DNA of 64,000 nucleotides from Citrus sinensis (taxonomy: Eukaryota; Streptophyta; Magnoliopsida; Sapindales; Rutaceae): contig NC_068563.1 in assembly GCF_022201045.2 (NCBI RefSeq), positions 868,001-932,000 on the forward strand. Reading direction: 5' to 3'. Below are positions 51,001-63,100 of this stretch, piece after piece. Under the pieces are notes generated by a model. The model did not search any database. It saw only the letters and a list, made by a program, of their open reading frames with translations, and was not told where the DNA came from. Every line of letters begins with the position of its first letter. Within the stretch, counting starts at the first letter, position 1. Made by a program: the position numbers and the translations under genes.

Positions 51001-51882
51001 CCTATTTCTGCCGATTTTATTAAATAAAAAATTATTTTTCTAGGCTTAATCTACCATCTGCGTAGTGATTCAAATCCTCCACATCCATTAATTACGGAGA
51101 GATTTTCTTCCTAATTATTAAAAGATAGAGATATGATTCGTTCAAGGCCCGGATAGCCAAACTACACCTGAAGAGCTATCTAGGAGAAACCCCAACATAT
51201 TTCCAATGTAATTATCACTGTATTGTAGTGTAATATTCAAAAATGTTGTACACGTGATCAAATTATTATTTAATTCTTGCTAAAAGCTCCTTGATTATTA
51301 TAAATTCTCATTCGGTAAATTTTGTTGATGACTAAATCAATCAAAAGTTAATAGGTTTCGAGACTTTTCAGTCCATTCCGGTTGATTCACTTGCCATATG
51401 CATGTTACTTAGAGTCCAATAGATTTTGGGAAATTTTATAAATTAGCCATTAAAATTTTGCATTTTTCACTTTTAACCCCACTAACTTATTTCTATCAAT
51501 ATTAGCCAAACAACAAACTTTTGGACCATAATACCCTTGCAATCTCACCCAAAGCTCACCAAAGCTTGAACTCACCTACACTTCTCACCAAACGGAAGCA
51601 CCATAGAGAGCCAAATCGGAGACCATCATCGGCGGCAATCTCACCGGAATCCCGTTCAGCAACACTAATTCCACCAAAATCACGTATAATAGCAATCAAA
51701 ATCTCCAAGATAACAGTTGAAGTTCAAAAACCCTAGGTTAGCAATTTCAAACACATGCTTTATATTGTTCTTGTGTTGTGTTGTGATGATGTTTGTGGTG
51801 GTTGGTGGTCTATTGTCGGACTGTGTTGGAGGCAATACGTTGCAATGGCTGTTGACCAATTTGTGAAAATTCAAATTTTTTG

Positions 51883-52140
51883 TGCGACAGGGTCCCGTCG
51901 CACAAAGTTTTGTGCGACAGGTTCCCGTCGCACCAAATTTTGTGCGACTGCCTTTCTGTCGCACAAAAAATCTGATTACACAATCTGAAATTTTGTGCGA
52001 CAGGTTCCCGTCGCACCAAATTTTGTGCGACTGCCTTTCTGTCGCACAAAAAAATCTGATTACACTATCTGAAATTTTGTGCGACAGGTTCCCGTCGCAC
52101 CAAATTTTGTGCAACAGATGCTGTCGCACAAAAAAATCAT
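51883..52140. repeat. Left subterminal repeats of the MULE
   Basis: The word TTTTGTGCGACAGGTTCCCG starts near 51909, 51992 and 52077, a period of 83 then 85 bp. Each unit holds inverted halves (GTGCGACAGG and CCCGTCGCAC, or GTGCGACTGC and CTGTCGCAC). It is the same kind of unit as at the right end. Confidence 0.85.
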
Positions 52141-52299
52141 ATTACACAAAATTTAGGTTATTTTCTGGAGGTCATAATTACGGCTAAATAAATTCATTTT
52201 TTTGTGTATAATATATCATTTCAACGCTTGCAACGAAACAAATCAAACCCACAATGTGTAACCACATTTGTTATATTTTTTGTATATTTTGTAGATTTA

Positions 52300-54945
52300 A
52301 TGGATTCAGTTGTGCTTCAACTGTGTTACGACGGTTGGTGGGAGACGTTGGCGGATGGGAGTATGGAGTACGTGAATGGCAATAATACAGCCTTTCTAAT
52401 TCGAAAAGACTGTACATTTGATCAGTTTCTGGCAAGAGTTTATGATGTGTTACAGATAAATCGTAATGAATACAATATCACCATGAAGACAACTTTGAGG
52501 TCTAGTAATACAATGTATCGTACATGTTCACTGCCTATGGACATATTTAACGATGAAATAGTCAAGGTTGTGTTACATATGGCCTCTGATGTGGTAAATT
52601 ACGGATGCATTCCTATATTTGTGACCACATCTTCTCGAGTTGATTACCAAGATCTTGAGCCACCTGTAGAAACTGAAACTTCTTTTAGAGCAAATGTCTC
52701 TGTCCCTGATAGTGAAGAAGAGGTATTACCACAGACACTGTCTTTACAACAACGTTACTCTCCACTCCACGGCTACAATGACACTATTAATGACAATGGC
52801 ATTACCCTAGCGGATGTTGAAGCAGAGGCATTACCACAGACACTGTCATTAGAGCAACGTTACTCTCCATTCTACAATAATGAATTTCGCAGTAATGATG
52901 ATCCTATTGACGACATCGGCAACACAGCAGTAGATAATGTTTGTATGGAACCATATAATAATACAACGGACAATCATTTCAATAGTTCAGTTTGTGATGG
53001 AGGCGTTGGTCCTTCTCATATTCCTACTAATGTTGATGATGATGATCAGAATAGTATTCCTATTAATAACATTGCCAGTCAACCTATTCCTTCAGTGCCA
53101 CGTTCGAGAAGGAGAACAACAGTTGACCACCTCGCACAACTTGCTCCAGTTTTACCTTCAAACTTAGCTGCTCCTAACTTGGTCAGAAATTATAATTATG
53201 ATGATATTAGTGTGGGTAAGTTGTTTGTTGCCAAGAATGAGTTAATACTACAACTGCGTAAAGTTGCCTTGAGGGGTAAATTTGATTTCAGGATCACACG
53301 GTCCACAACAACACGTTTCGAGGCCCAGTGTTCTTCGGAATTATGTAAATGGCGTATTCGAGCAACAAGAGTTTCGAATGAGCAGAATGTTCCATGGTTA
53401 GTGAGAAGAGTTGACAACGTACACACTTGTTGTAATGAGGTATTGGCTGGTGGTGTTCATCAAGTAAGGAGTCGGGTTGTTGGTCATATTATTGCGGACA
53501 AGTTCATCCAAGAAAAACGAATATATACTCCAAATGACATCAGAGCAGACATCCAGCAGGAATACGGTGTCCAATTAACATATCAGCAAGCATATCGAGC
53601 CAAAGAAGTTGGCCTTGAAATAGTTCGAGGCAACCCTGCAGAATCATATAACTTACTTCCTAAATACTCTCATGTTTTGACCAAAGCAAATGAAGGTACA
53701 GTTACTCACCTGCGGCGAGATGGAAATGATAATTTCTTATACTATTTTGTAGCTATTGGCTCTTCTATCAAGGGTTTCATGCAGTGCATGAGGCCAGTGA
53801 TTGCTGTGGATGGTACTCATCTAAAGGGGTTATACCGTGGAACTATGTTTGTTGCGACCTGCCTGGATGGAAACAACCAATTGTATCCGTTAGCCATTGG
53901 GGTTATGGATTCGGAAAACAATGATGCTTGGGAATGGTTTATGACGAAATTACATGGAGTAATTGGTGATATGTCGGAGTTGGTATTTATCTCAGACCGA
54001 TGCACCGCGATCAAGAGAGCCGTTTTAAAGGTATTTCGCTCAGCTGCCCATGGCGTTTGTTTTTACCATGTCAAAGGTAACGTTAAGTCAAAATTCAAGA
54101 TGTCAAAAGCTCTTTGGGATGAATTTGAGCCTGCCTTCATAAACGCAGCGAAAACATATGGACACGAAGAATTTAAAAAATAATTAGAGGGGTTGTGGCA
54201 ACTCCACGCGGGTGCAGCTGACTATTTAGAGAATAATGTTGGCACATGTAATTGGGCAAGGTCTGAGTTCAAAGGTAGAAGGTACAGTATTCTAACCACC
54301 AACATTGCAGAGAGTGTGAATTCATTACTGAGGGAACCGAGGAAATTTCCTATAACTCATCTTGTTGATCACTTTAGGAAAACATTGCAGCAATGGTTTT
54401 ATGATAGGAAAATTACGGCTGAGTCGATGAGTACTCGTCTAACAACGTGGGCAGACGAAATAGTCTCTGATAGGAGAACTTTGGCTGAAAGAATGACCGT
54501 TCGTCCTGTGGCTCAGTATCGATTTCATGTTTTGGTTGGTGGTATTAAAGAAGGGATAGTTGACATTCGTGAGAAGACTTGCTCCTGTAGAGTGTTCCAA
54601 CTTGATCAGCTTGTTTGTGCACATGCAATTGCTGCTTGCATAACCGTGCGCGTGGATTACATAAGTCTTTGTTCCGAATTTTACACTCAGGAATCATTAG
54701 TGACGGCTTATGCACAACCAGTAGAGCCTGTTGGCGACATGGCAGATTGGGAGGTTCCTGAGGAAATTCGAGCAATGAAAGTTAACCCACCAATAGAAGC
54801 ACCACTGCCCGGCCGTCGTCCGGAGCTCAGAATACCCTCTGTTGGTGAGGATGTTGACAGGAGAACTATAAGATGTGGCCGGTGCAACGAAGTGGGTCAT
54901 AACCGAAAAAAGTGCAAAAATCCCATTGCATCGACACGAAGCTAA
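52300..54945 (+). CDS. MULE transposase (mudrA type), one in-frame stop
   Basis: The frame opens at the ATG at 52300, straight after a TTGTAG acceptor-like site, and runs for 882 codons to the TAG-free stop at 54945, broken only by TAA at 54181-54183 (codon 628). The upstream ATG at 52204 is in frame but reads low-complexity. Parts in order: an N-terminal module (LCYDGWWETLADGSMEYV), an acidic low-complexity middle, the MudR DNA-binding domain (VAKNELILQLRKVALRGKFD), and the MULE transposase core with D504 (IAVDGTHLKG) and D566 (FISDRCTAIKRA). A likely catalytic Glu (E671, NIAESVNSLL) lies past the stop, followed by the SWIM zinc finger (CSCRVFQ, CAHAIAAC) and a CCHC knuckle (CGRCNEVGHNRKKC). 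A truncated product would lack all of these last parts. The transposase is the enzyme that would cut and paste the element. Confidence 0.93.
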
Positions 54946-55151
54946 TTGTATCGTTTTAAATTGTTATGTATTTTGAGATCTGATTTTTATTTATTGCACA
55001 ATTATATATAACAACCTATTTAATTTCTATTATATTGCAAATTTTTTATTTCAATTATATGTAAAAAAAAAGTTTTGTACACACCAATAATAATTATAAA
55101 TACAATCGTCTAAAATCCAATTTCATCATTATATATCACTGCCACAATATC
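54946..55151. other. Convergent spacer between mudrA and the Ulp1 gene (copy 1)
   Basis: Short AT-rich stretch where the two transposon genes meet tail to tail. Both polyadenylation sites should be here. Confidence 0.6.
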
Positions 55152-58100
55152 CTAAAGGCCGATATCACCATTAAATATGTCTACAGCAATTTTCTTCCTA
55201 AAGTATTGCCCGTGGCCACTAGTAAAATTAAGTCTTAGCCCAAACATTAAATACATCGTGATCATCAACATAAAAACGCCGCAATCGCCACTACCAGGCT
55301 CTTGTTGCGGCACACCCTTACATATTTTGACATTCCAAGGGTTGGCATTCCGCAAGTCATGTCGGACGTTGTAAAATCCGACATCTTCTAACCATCGAGG
55401 GAAGACGACTTCAAGTGGCTTGAACTTATCCTTGTACGTTTTATCATCACGAACTGCCACCAACGAGTCATAAATCCACACATTTTTCTTGCGAAGGTCG
55501 ACTCGACCTACTATCCAATGATCGCCGCCCAGATTCATGGGAATGAAAACCTACATACATTAATTAATGCAAGTTAATTGTTATGTTTAAGATATTAAAA
55601 AAAAAATAAACCATCTTGAATTGCGTAACTATTCTAACCATATCGACGTCTGAGAAACGTTTCGACATGATTTCTTCTCGTCCATCAATATAACTATTAA
55701 AGTTGTAGCTATATTGTAATGAATTAAGGTCACAGTCACCATCGTTCCATAATTGCTTCAAAAAGACCTAGAAGATATATTCAAAGAAAAATAACAGGAG
55801 AGTATCAATATCAACATGCTATTACAAGATAAGAAAATGAGAGGTTAATTACAAGTTCTGTAAGATCATTACCCAAAAAAACGTATCTGTATGCGTGACA
55901 CGTTGAGACATGGCATTTGGATACTGTCTCTGTTTTTCACTTATCAATCGCAAGTACTGATGGATGTGCTGTAGCATAATATAAACATGTTGGTTTAAAA
56001 TAGAAATAGTAGATGAGACGTATAAGAAAAAAACATTTAAAAAAGCTAACCTCATCCCCCAACCATCCAAGTGCATCGTGGCCCAACAGTATTTCAAAAA
56101 ATTTATGCGATTGTCGAATAGTGCGATCCACTGTTATTGCGCCAGCAAACCACTGATCGAACTCATCGAATCCTCTTGGATCCTCCAATCCTCTAAGTGG
56201 GTTTATATCGACATTGGTTCTTTCATCGATATCACGATCCATTATTTGGAGTGTAGGCGCAGGCCTAATGTTCCATACTTTCTTGAAAGGAGGAATCATG
56301 TACGGACTATCAAAAACATATGAGGGCCGGTAGGGACGTCCAAACTTACTTATGCATGGCGGCGCCTCCGTCAAGATTTGCACGCTATCACCACTTACTT
56401 CCCCGTACAAACTGTATAATGACATGGGAGTCTGATCGTTGTTGCCACCAACATCAGTATATACTCCTCGGTCTCCCGGAGTCTGTCATTTAAAATAAGA
56501 TAAATATATTAAACTAATGTCAGATTAAAATATCAAATAACAAACATAAAATGCTAAACTACCCTACCATATACGAGCGTCCAGTCGGAGAAGTATCGTA
56601 TCCACGCTTGGACGTACCATCATTATATGAATGAATGAACCCCATCACATCTTGTCTAAACTCCCTTAATTCTGACTTCAGCGCAGAAATGGAGCTATCA
56701 ATTTTGTCCATCCGTCGAATGACATAATCGAAGGACAACTTTGTCCTAGACTGGTATCAGGGTAGACAAATATAACAACATAGTGTTAAAATGATTTATT
56801 AATTTATATTTGTGCACCAGAGATGATTATTAAGAAAAATATAACCTCACGATCCTTTGTGTTGTCAGAATCATAGTCCCGGTCGTCCTGGTCAGCTGGA
56901 GCATGCTCGTCGCGGTCGTTGTGGTCAGATGGAGCATGCTCGTTATGGTCGTCGTGGTCAGATGGAGCATGTTCATCGCGGTCAGATGGAGCATGCTCAT
57001 CGCGGTCATCCTGGTTAGCTGGAGCATGCTCATCGTCAATAGGGTTCTGCTCCGGTACCTTCATTCGAATGAGCGGCGCATTGCCTATAAATTGATGCTG
57101 CACATGGTACAAAATAATGAATAAATAATTAGTAACATTGTCGATATTTGATAATATACATAACTTTTTACTACTCCATGCCACTTACATTACGAACCCA
57201 TATCGGGATACGTGGCACGTAATCCTTCACAGACTTCCAATAATTTGTAATTTCCTCATTTGCATCTGCCTGGAGGGTTTGCATAACATTCCCCTGTCAT
57301 TTGATTACCAAATTTGAAGTTAGAAAATCTTTTTAGTACTTAACATTTTTATTGTTATTTAAATATATATAATACTTACAACACGAGTGTTATCGTTGAA
57401 AAACGAATGCACTGCATCATAAGTTATTTTCGAAGAAACAAATGCCTTCCACTTTAAGATGCGGGGAATATGATTGTTTATCTTTACGGCCCACTGTGAT
57501 GGTATCCCCTCGATCACTTCGAAAAGCCAAGCCTACAACAAACAAAGTTAAAAAACCACATAAGTTAATTTGGTATAAATATACTACTAATGAACTCTAA
57601 TATTATTTTTTTTTTTTTACCAACTCACCTGAACCCCATGACTGAACCCATAAATATTGTATTTCTCAATATTATGAGAAGGATCTTTCAAACGCTCCAT
57701 CTTAAATTTGTTGGCCTTCTGGTTCAATGCATTGTCTAAACTGTCGTATATTATTTCCCACGATAAACGACCCCATGGACGACTTCGAAAGTGGTCTATA
57801 TCGTCAACATGATTCATTAGCTGAAAGTCAGCTTGACTATGATCCTTTCTCCCCTTCAGTACCCTATCCGCAAAGTAATACAACGCGATTTTCAAGGCAT
57901 CAGTGTCGTCCATGGCACGAAATTTCAAAGCGGAAAATCTAGCATCCAATTGCTTGAGAGTCAAGTCCTTAAACCGACCACCGAAGTACTTATTAAGCAA
58001 CCTATGTTGCGTCTTCAAATTTTTTGGTTCGATGTTCGGACCATTGGAAAGCCCCGTAATGAGGCACCATTCTCCAATTGATAAATGAACTAAGTGCTCT

Positions 58101-58405
58101 CCAATTTGAAACCATAATTGATTTTTATTAGTTTTTTTATGTGCCACTTGCCTAAGCAATAGGTTGTGAAATATAACACCACTGAAATTATAACTACCCA
58201 AGTCCAGGAAGTGCCCAAAAACATCACTTCTAAACAATGACAATTGTTTGCGCGTTAGCTTACACTGGATAGCTGCGATGACTTTTTTAAATTTTGACGT
58301 CTCTGAAATACGACCCGGGAAATGATCATCAAAATATAACTTCATCACGCCCGGCTCCTTCCTAGGTTCAGGCGGATTGCGCTTTGCCAACTTAGTTTTC
58401 GCCAT
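55152..58405 (-). CDS. DUF1985 plus Ulp1 (C48) protease gene of the MULE, copy 1, intact
   Basis: Nine exons on the minus strand (57629-58405, 57380-57532, 57189-57293, 56846-57097, 56568-56750, 56051-56482, 55873-55968, 55612-55767, 55152-55550) join in frame to 850 residues with GT-AG borders. The first exon is the DUF1985 domain (FKKVIAAIQCKLTRKQLSLF, LHxLLLRQVAHK-like text, IGEWCLITGLSNG). Exon 4 holds an acidic repeat (DEHAPSDRDEHAPSDH). The last exon has the SUMO-protease triad: H729 (GGDHWIVG), D746 (WIYDS) and C808 (GSGDCGVF). Such proteins are carried by Kaonashi-type MULEs and are thought to counter host SUMO-dependent silencing, though this is not proven. Frame and triad are complete, so this copy may be active. 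Confidence 0.92.
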
Positions 58406-58757
58406 CTACCTGAAACAATTGAAATTTTATTCATTATTGTGTTATTTATAGAATAATAATATTAATAATATAAAATAAATAAGGTATCTACAAAGTAAAA
58501 ACGGCCTTGGGTGTAATCTATATTTTTATGCGACAATCTATTGCTGCATTTTTTTATCACACACAATCTGAATTTTTGTGCGATGAGTGCCCGTCGCACA
58601 AATATTTTTGCGACGGCCACTTATCGCACAAAAAAATAGTCTTTTCTTTCAGCAACATGCTTGAATTTAAAGCCGACGGCCACCCGTCGCACAAACTTTG
58701 GTGCAAGGGGCACCGGTTGTACAAAAATTAAGATCAAATACTCTTGAAAAAAAATCT
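58406..58757. promoter_or_regulatory. Promoter region of the Ulp1 gene, copy 1
   Basis: Short upstream stretch between the DUF1985 start and the array, with further GTGCGAC/GTCGCAC words (58577-58635, 58685-58700). The mirrored arm carries the same stretch at 59793-60145, so the two Ulp1 genes are divergent, each with its own copy. Confidence 0.5.
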
Positions 58758-59230
58758 GAATTTTTGTGCGACGGGTGCCCATCGCACAAAAATTTGTGCG
58801 ACGGGCACCCGTCGCACAAAAATTCAGAACGTGTGTTTTGAGTTTTTGTGCGACGGGCACACTGTCGCACAAAAATGTTTGCGACGGGCACCCGTCGCAC
58901 AAAAATTCAGAACGTGTGTTGTGATTTTTTGTGCGACGGGCACCCTGTCGCACAAAAATGTTTGCGACGGCCACCGGTCGCACAAAAATTCAGAACGTAC
59001 GTGGAGAGTTATTGTGCGACGGGCGCCCTGTCGCACAAAAATGTTTGCGACGGGCACCCGTCGCACAAAAATTCAGAACGTGTGTTGTGAGTTTTTGTGC
59101 GACGGGCACCCTGTCGCACAAAAATGTTTGCGACGGGAACCCGTCGCACAAAAATTCAGAACGTGTGTTGTGAGTTTTTGTGCGACGGGCACACTGTCGC
59201 ACAAAATTTTTTGCGATAGGCACTTTTGTG
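58758..59230. repeat. Right subterminal array, 83-bp tandem repeats
   Basis: The word TTCAGAAC starts at 58823, 58906, 58989, 59072 and 59155, exactly 83 bp apart, so there are at least five units. Each unit contains the palindrome GTGCGACGGGCACCCGTCGC or a close variant, plus a second half-site GTTTGCGACGGG. CpG-rich. It lies wholly in the loop of the large inverted repeat, so it is present once. Confidence 0.95.
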
Positions 59231-59239
59231 CGACGGACA

Positions 59240-59410
59240 AACTCGCGCAATGGGAATGGGTGCAGCAAGCAACGCGCGAGCTCGCGCGAGCTGCAGAAAG
59301 CAACGCGCGAGCTCGCGCGAGCTGCAGTACCCATCGCGCGATCTCGCGCGAGCTCGCGCGTTGCTTGCTGCAGCTCGCGCGATGGGTGCTGCACCCATGG
59401 CGCTGCAGCC
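59240..59410. repeat. GC-rich inverted repeat (hairpin) beside the right end
   Basis: GCAGCAAGCAACGCGCGAGC at about 59262 recurs in inverse form near 59352-59380 (GCTCGCGCGTTGCTTGCTGC), enclosing CGCGCGAGCTCGCGCGAGC words. This is an unusually CpG-dense hairpin block in an otherwise AT-rich region. Confidence 0.85.
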
Positions 59411-59783
59411 CAATCCCACTGCACAATCACGCACCCTTCGCACAAAAAATCTCCGTTACAAAACAACACACTCCCAAAATCCACAACCACCATTACAAGC
59501 ACTACCACCACCATTGTTATTCTCAAATTTCATTCTTAATTAATCAAATATAAATAAAATGGCTTACTTATGTTGATGGTGTGTGAAGCCGTCGCCGGTG
59601 ATGGTTGAAGCTGCCGCCGTTTTGCCTCTTGGAGATCTCACGTGAAAGAGGTGGAGTTGGGGGAGAGATGGAGAGGGCACTTTGGTCTTGAAATTTTAGT
59701 TTTGGCTAATATTGATAGAAATAAGTTAGTGGGGTTAAAAGTGAAAAATGCAAAATTTTAATGGCTATTTGTGTAAATTCCCC

Positions 59784-59792
59784 ATAGATTTT
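59784..59792. repeat. Right target duplication of MULE copy 1
   Basis: ATAGATTTT, identical to 51419-51427. The inverted second copy begins at the very next base (CAGATTTTTTTTC, 59793). Confidence 0.92.
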
Positions 59793-60145
59793 CAGATTTT
59801 TTTTCAAGAGTATTTGATCTTAATTTTTGTACAACCGGTGCCCCTTGCACCAAAGTTTGTGCGACGGGTGGCCGTCGGCTTTAAATTCAAGCATGTTGCT
59901 GAAAGAAAAGACTATTTTTTTGTGCGATAAGTGGCCGTCGCAAAAATATTTGTGCGACGGGCACTCATCGCACAAAAATTCAGATTGTGTGTGATAAAAA
60001 AATGCAGCAATAGATTGTCGCATAAAAATATAGATTACACCCAAGGCCGTTTTTACTTTGTAGATACCTTATTTATTTTATATTATTAATATTATTATTC
60101 TATAAATAACACAATAATGAATAAAATTTCAATTGTTTCAGGTAG

Positions 60146-63100
60146 ATGGCGAAAACTAAGTTGGCAAAGCGCAATCCGCCTGAACCTAGGAAGGAGCCGG
60201 GCGTGATGAAGTTATATTTTGATGATCATTTCCCGGGTCGTATTTCAGAGACGTCAAAATTTAAAAAAGTCATCGCAGCTATCCAGTATAAGCTAACGCG
60301 CAAACAATTGTCATTGTTTAGAAGTGATGTTTTTGGGCACTTCCTGGACTTGGGTAGTTATAATTTCAGTGGTGTTATATTTCACAACCTATTGCTTAGG
60401 CAAGTGGCACATAAAAAAACTAATAAAAATCAATTATGGTTTCAAATTGGAGAGCACTTAGTTCGTTTATCAATTGGAGAATGGTGCCTCATTACGGGGC
60501 TTTCCAATGGTCCGAACATCGAACCAAAAAATTTGAAGACGCAACATAGGTTGCTTAATAAGTACTTCGGTGGTCGGTTTAAGGACTTGACTCTCAAGCA
60601 ATTGGATGCTAGATTTTCCGCTTTGAAATTTCGTGCCATGGACGACACTGATGCCTTGAAAATCGCGTTGTATTACTTTGCGGATAGGGTACTGAAGGGG
60701 AGAAAGGATCATAGTCAAGCTGACTTTCAGCTAATGAATCATGTTGACGATATAGACCACTTTCGAAGTCGTCCATGGGGTCGTTTATCGTGGGAAATAA
60801 TATACGACAGTTTAGACAATGCATTGAACCAGAAGGCCAACAAATTTAAGATGGAGCGTTTGAAAGATCCTTCTCATAATATTGAGAAATACAATATTTA
60901 TGGGTTCAGTCATGGGGTTCAGGTGAGTGGGTAAAAAAAAAAAATAATATTAGAGTTCATTAGTAGTATATTTATACCAAATTAACTTATGTGGTTTTTT
61001 AACTTTGTTTGTTGTAGGCTTGGCTTTTCGAAGTGATCGAGGGGATACCATCACAGTGGGCCGTAAAGATAAACAATCATATTCCCCGCATCTTAAAGTG
61101 GAAGGCATTTGTTTCTTCGAAAATAACTTATGATGCAGTGCATTCGTTTTTCAACGATAACACTCGTGTTGTAAGTATTATATATATTTAAACAACAATA
61201 AAAATGTTAAGTACTAAAAAGATTTTCTAACTTCAAATTTGGTAATCAAATGACAGGGGAATGTTATGCAAACCCTCCAGGCAGATGCAAATGAGGAAAT
61301 TACAAATTATTGGAAGTCTGTGAAGGATTACGTGCCACGTATCCCGATATGGGTTCGTAATGTAAGTGGCATGGAGTAGTAAAAAGTTATGTATATTATC
61401 AAATATCGACAATGTTACTAATTATTTATTCATTATTTTGTACCATGTGCAGCATCAATTTATAGGCAATGCGCCGCTCATTCGAATGAAGGTACCGGAG
61501 CAGAACCCTATTGACGATGAGCATGCTCCAGCTAACCAGGATGACCGCGATGAGCATGCTCCATCTGACCGCGATGAACATGCTCCATCTGACCATGACG
61601 ACCATAACGAGCATGCTCCATCTGACCACAACGACCGCGACGAGCATGCTCCAGCTGACCAGGACGACCGGGACTATGATTCTGACAACACAAAGGATCG
61701 TGAGGTTATATTTTTCTTAATAATCATCTCTGTTGCACAAATATAAATTAATAAATCATTTTAACACTATGTTGTTATATTTGTCTACCCTGATACCAGT
61801 CTAGGACAAAGTTGTCCTTCGATTATGTCATTCGACGGATGGACAAAATTGATAGCTCCATTTCTGCGCTGAAGTCAGAATTAAGGGAGTTTAGACAAGA
61901 TGTGATGGGGTTCATTCATTCATATAATGATGGTACGTCCAAGCGTGGATACGATACTTCTCCGACTGGACGCTCGTATATGGTAGGGTAGTTTAGCATT
62001 TTATGTTTGTTATTTGATATTTTAATCTGACATTAGTTTAATATATTTATCTTATTTTAAATGACAGACTCCGGGAGACCGAGGAGTATATACTGATGTT
62101 GGTGGCAACAACGATCAGACTCCCATGTCATTATACAGTTTGTACGGGGAAGTAAGTGGTGATAGCGTGCAAATCTTGACGGAGGCGCCGCCATGCATAA
62201 GTAAGTTTGGACGTCCCTACCGGCCCTCATATGTTTTTGATAGTCCGTACATGATTCCTCCTTTCAAGAAAGTAAGGAACATTAGGCCTGCGCCTACACT
62301 CCAAATAATGGATCGTGATATCGATGAAAGAACCAATGTCGATATAAACCCACTTAGAGGATTGGAGGATCCAAGAGGATTCGATGAGTTCGATCAGTGG
62401 TTTGCTGGCGCAATAACAGTGGATCGTACTATTCGACAATCGCATAAATTTTTTGAAATACTGTTGGGCCACGATGCACTTGGATGGTTGGGGGATGAGG
62501 TTAGCTTTTTTAAATGTTTTTTTCTTATACGTCTCATCTACTATTTCTATTTTAAACCAACATGTTTATATTATGCTACAGCACATCCATCAGTACTTGC
62601 GATTGATAAGTGAAAAACAGAGATAGTATCCAAATGCCATGTCTCAACGTGTCACGCATACAGATACGTTTTTTTGGGTAATGATCTTACAGAACTTGTA
62701 ATTAACCTCTCATTTTCTTATCTTGTAATAGCATGTTGATATTGATACTCTCCTGTTATTTTTCTTTGAATATATCTTCTAGGTCTTTTTGAAGCAATTA
62801 TGGAACGATGGTGACTGTGACCTTAATTCATTACAATATAGCTACAACTTTAATAGTTATATTGATGGACGAGAAGAAATCATGTCGAAACGTTTCTCAG
62901 ACGTCGATATGGTTAGAATAGTTACGCAATTCAAGATGGTTTATTTTTTTTTTAATATCTTAAACATAACAATTAACTTGCATTAATTAATGTATGTAGG
63001 TTTTCATTCCCGTGAATCTGGGCGGCGATCATTGGATAGTAGGTCGAGTCGACCTTCGCAAGAAAAATGTGTGGATTTATGACTCGTTGGTGGCAGTTCG

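Larger units (their letters stand above)
51428..59783. mobile_element. Complete Mutator-like element, copy 1 (8356 bp, Kaonashi-type)
   Basis: The 9-bp target duplication ATAGATTTT is perfect at 51419-51427 and 59784-59792. The terminal inverted repeats are about 80 bp: left GGGAAATTTTATAAATTAGC and, read from the right, GGGGAATTTACACAAATAGC, then both continue CATTAAAATTTTGCATTTTT and on past CCCCACTAACTTATTTC. Inside are a mudrA transposase gene (+), a facing DUF1985-Ulp1 gene (-), and subterminal repeats at both ends. This is the layout of the Ulp1-carrying MULEs known as Kaonashi. The transposase has one in-frame stop, so this copy probably cannot move on its own. Confidence 0.93.

Noticed and set aside
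51755-52187. Open frames in the left subterminal repeats
   Set aside because: Same cause: repetitive GTGCGAC units. They are not conserved coding sequence.
52204-52299. Upstream in-frame ATG of mudrA (32 extra codons)
   Set aside because: The extra residues are low-complexity, and a TTGTAG acceptor-like site lies just before the better ATG at 52300.
58758-59230. Regular 83-bp palindromic repeats resembling a CRISPR array
   Set aside because: The whole 83-bp unit repeats with no variable spacers, the genome is a plant, and the repeats lie at the end of a MULE.
58744-59553. Several long open frames on both strands through the 83-bp repeats (rich in CATG and RRTK words)
   Set aside because: They are forced by the repeat period and GC content, appear in all frames, and have no protein family match.
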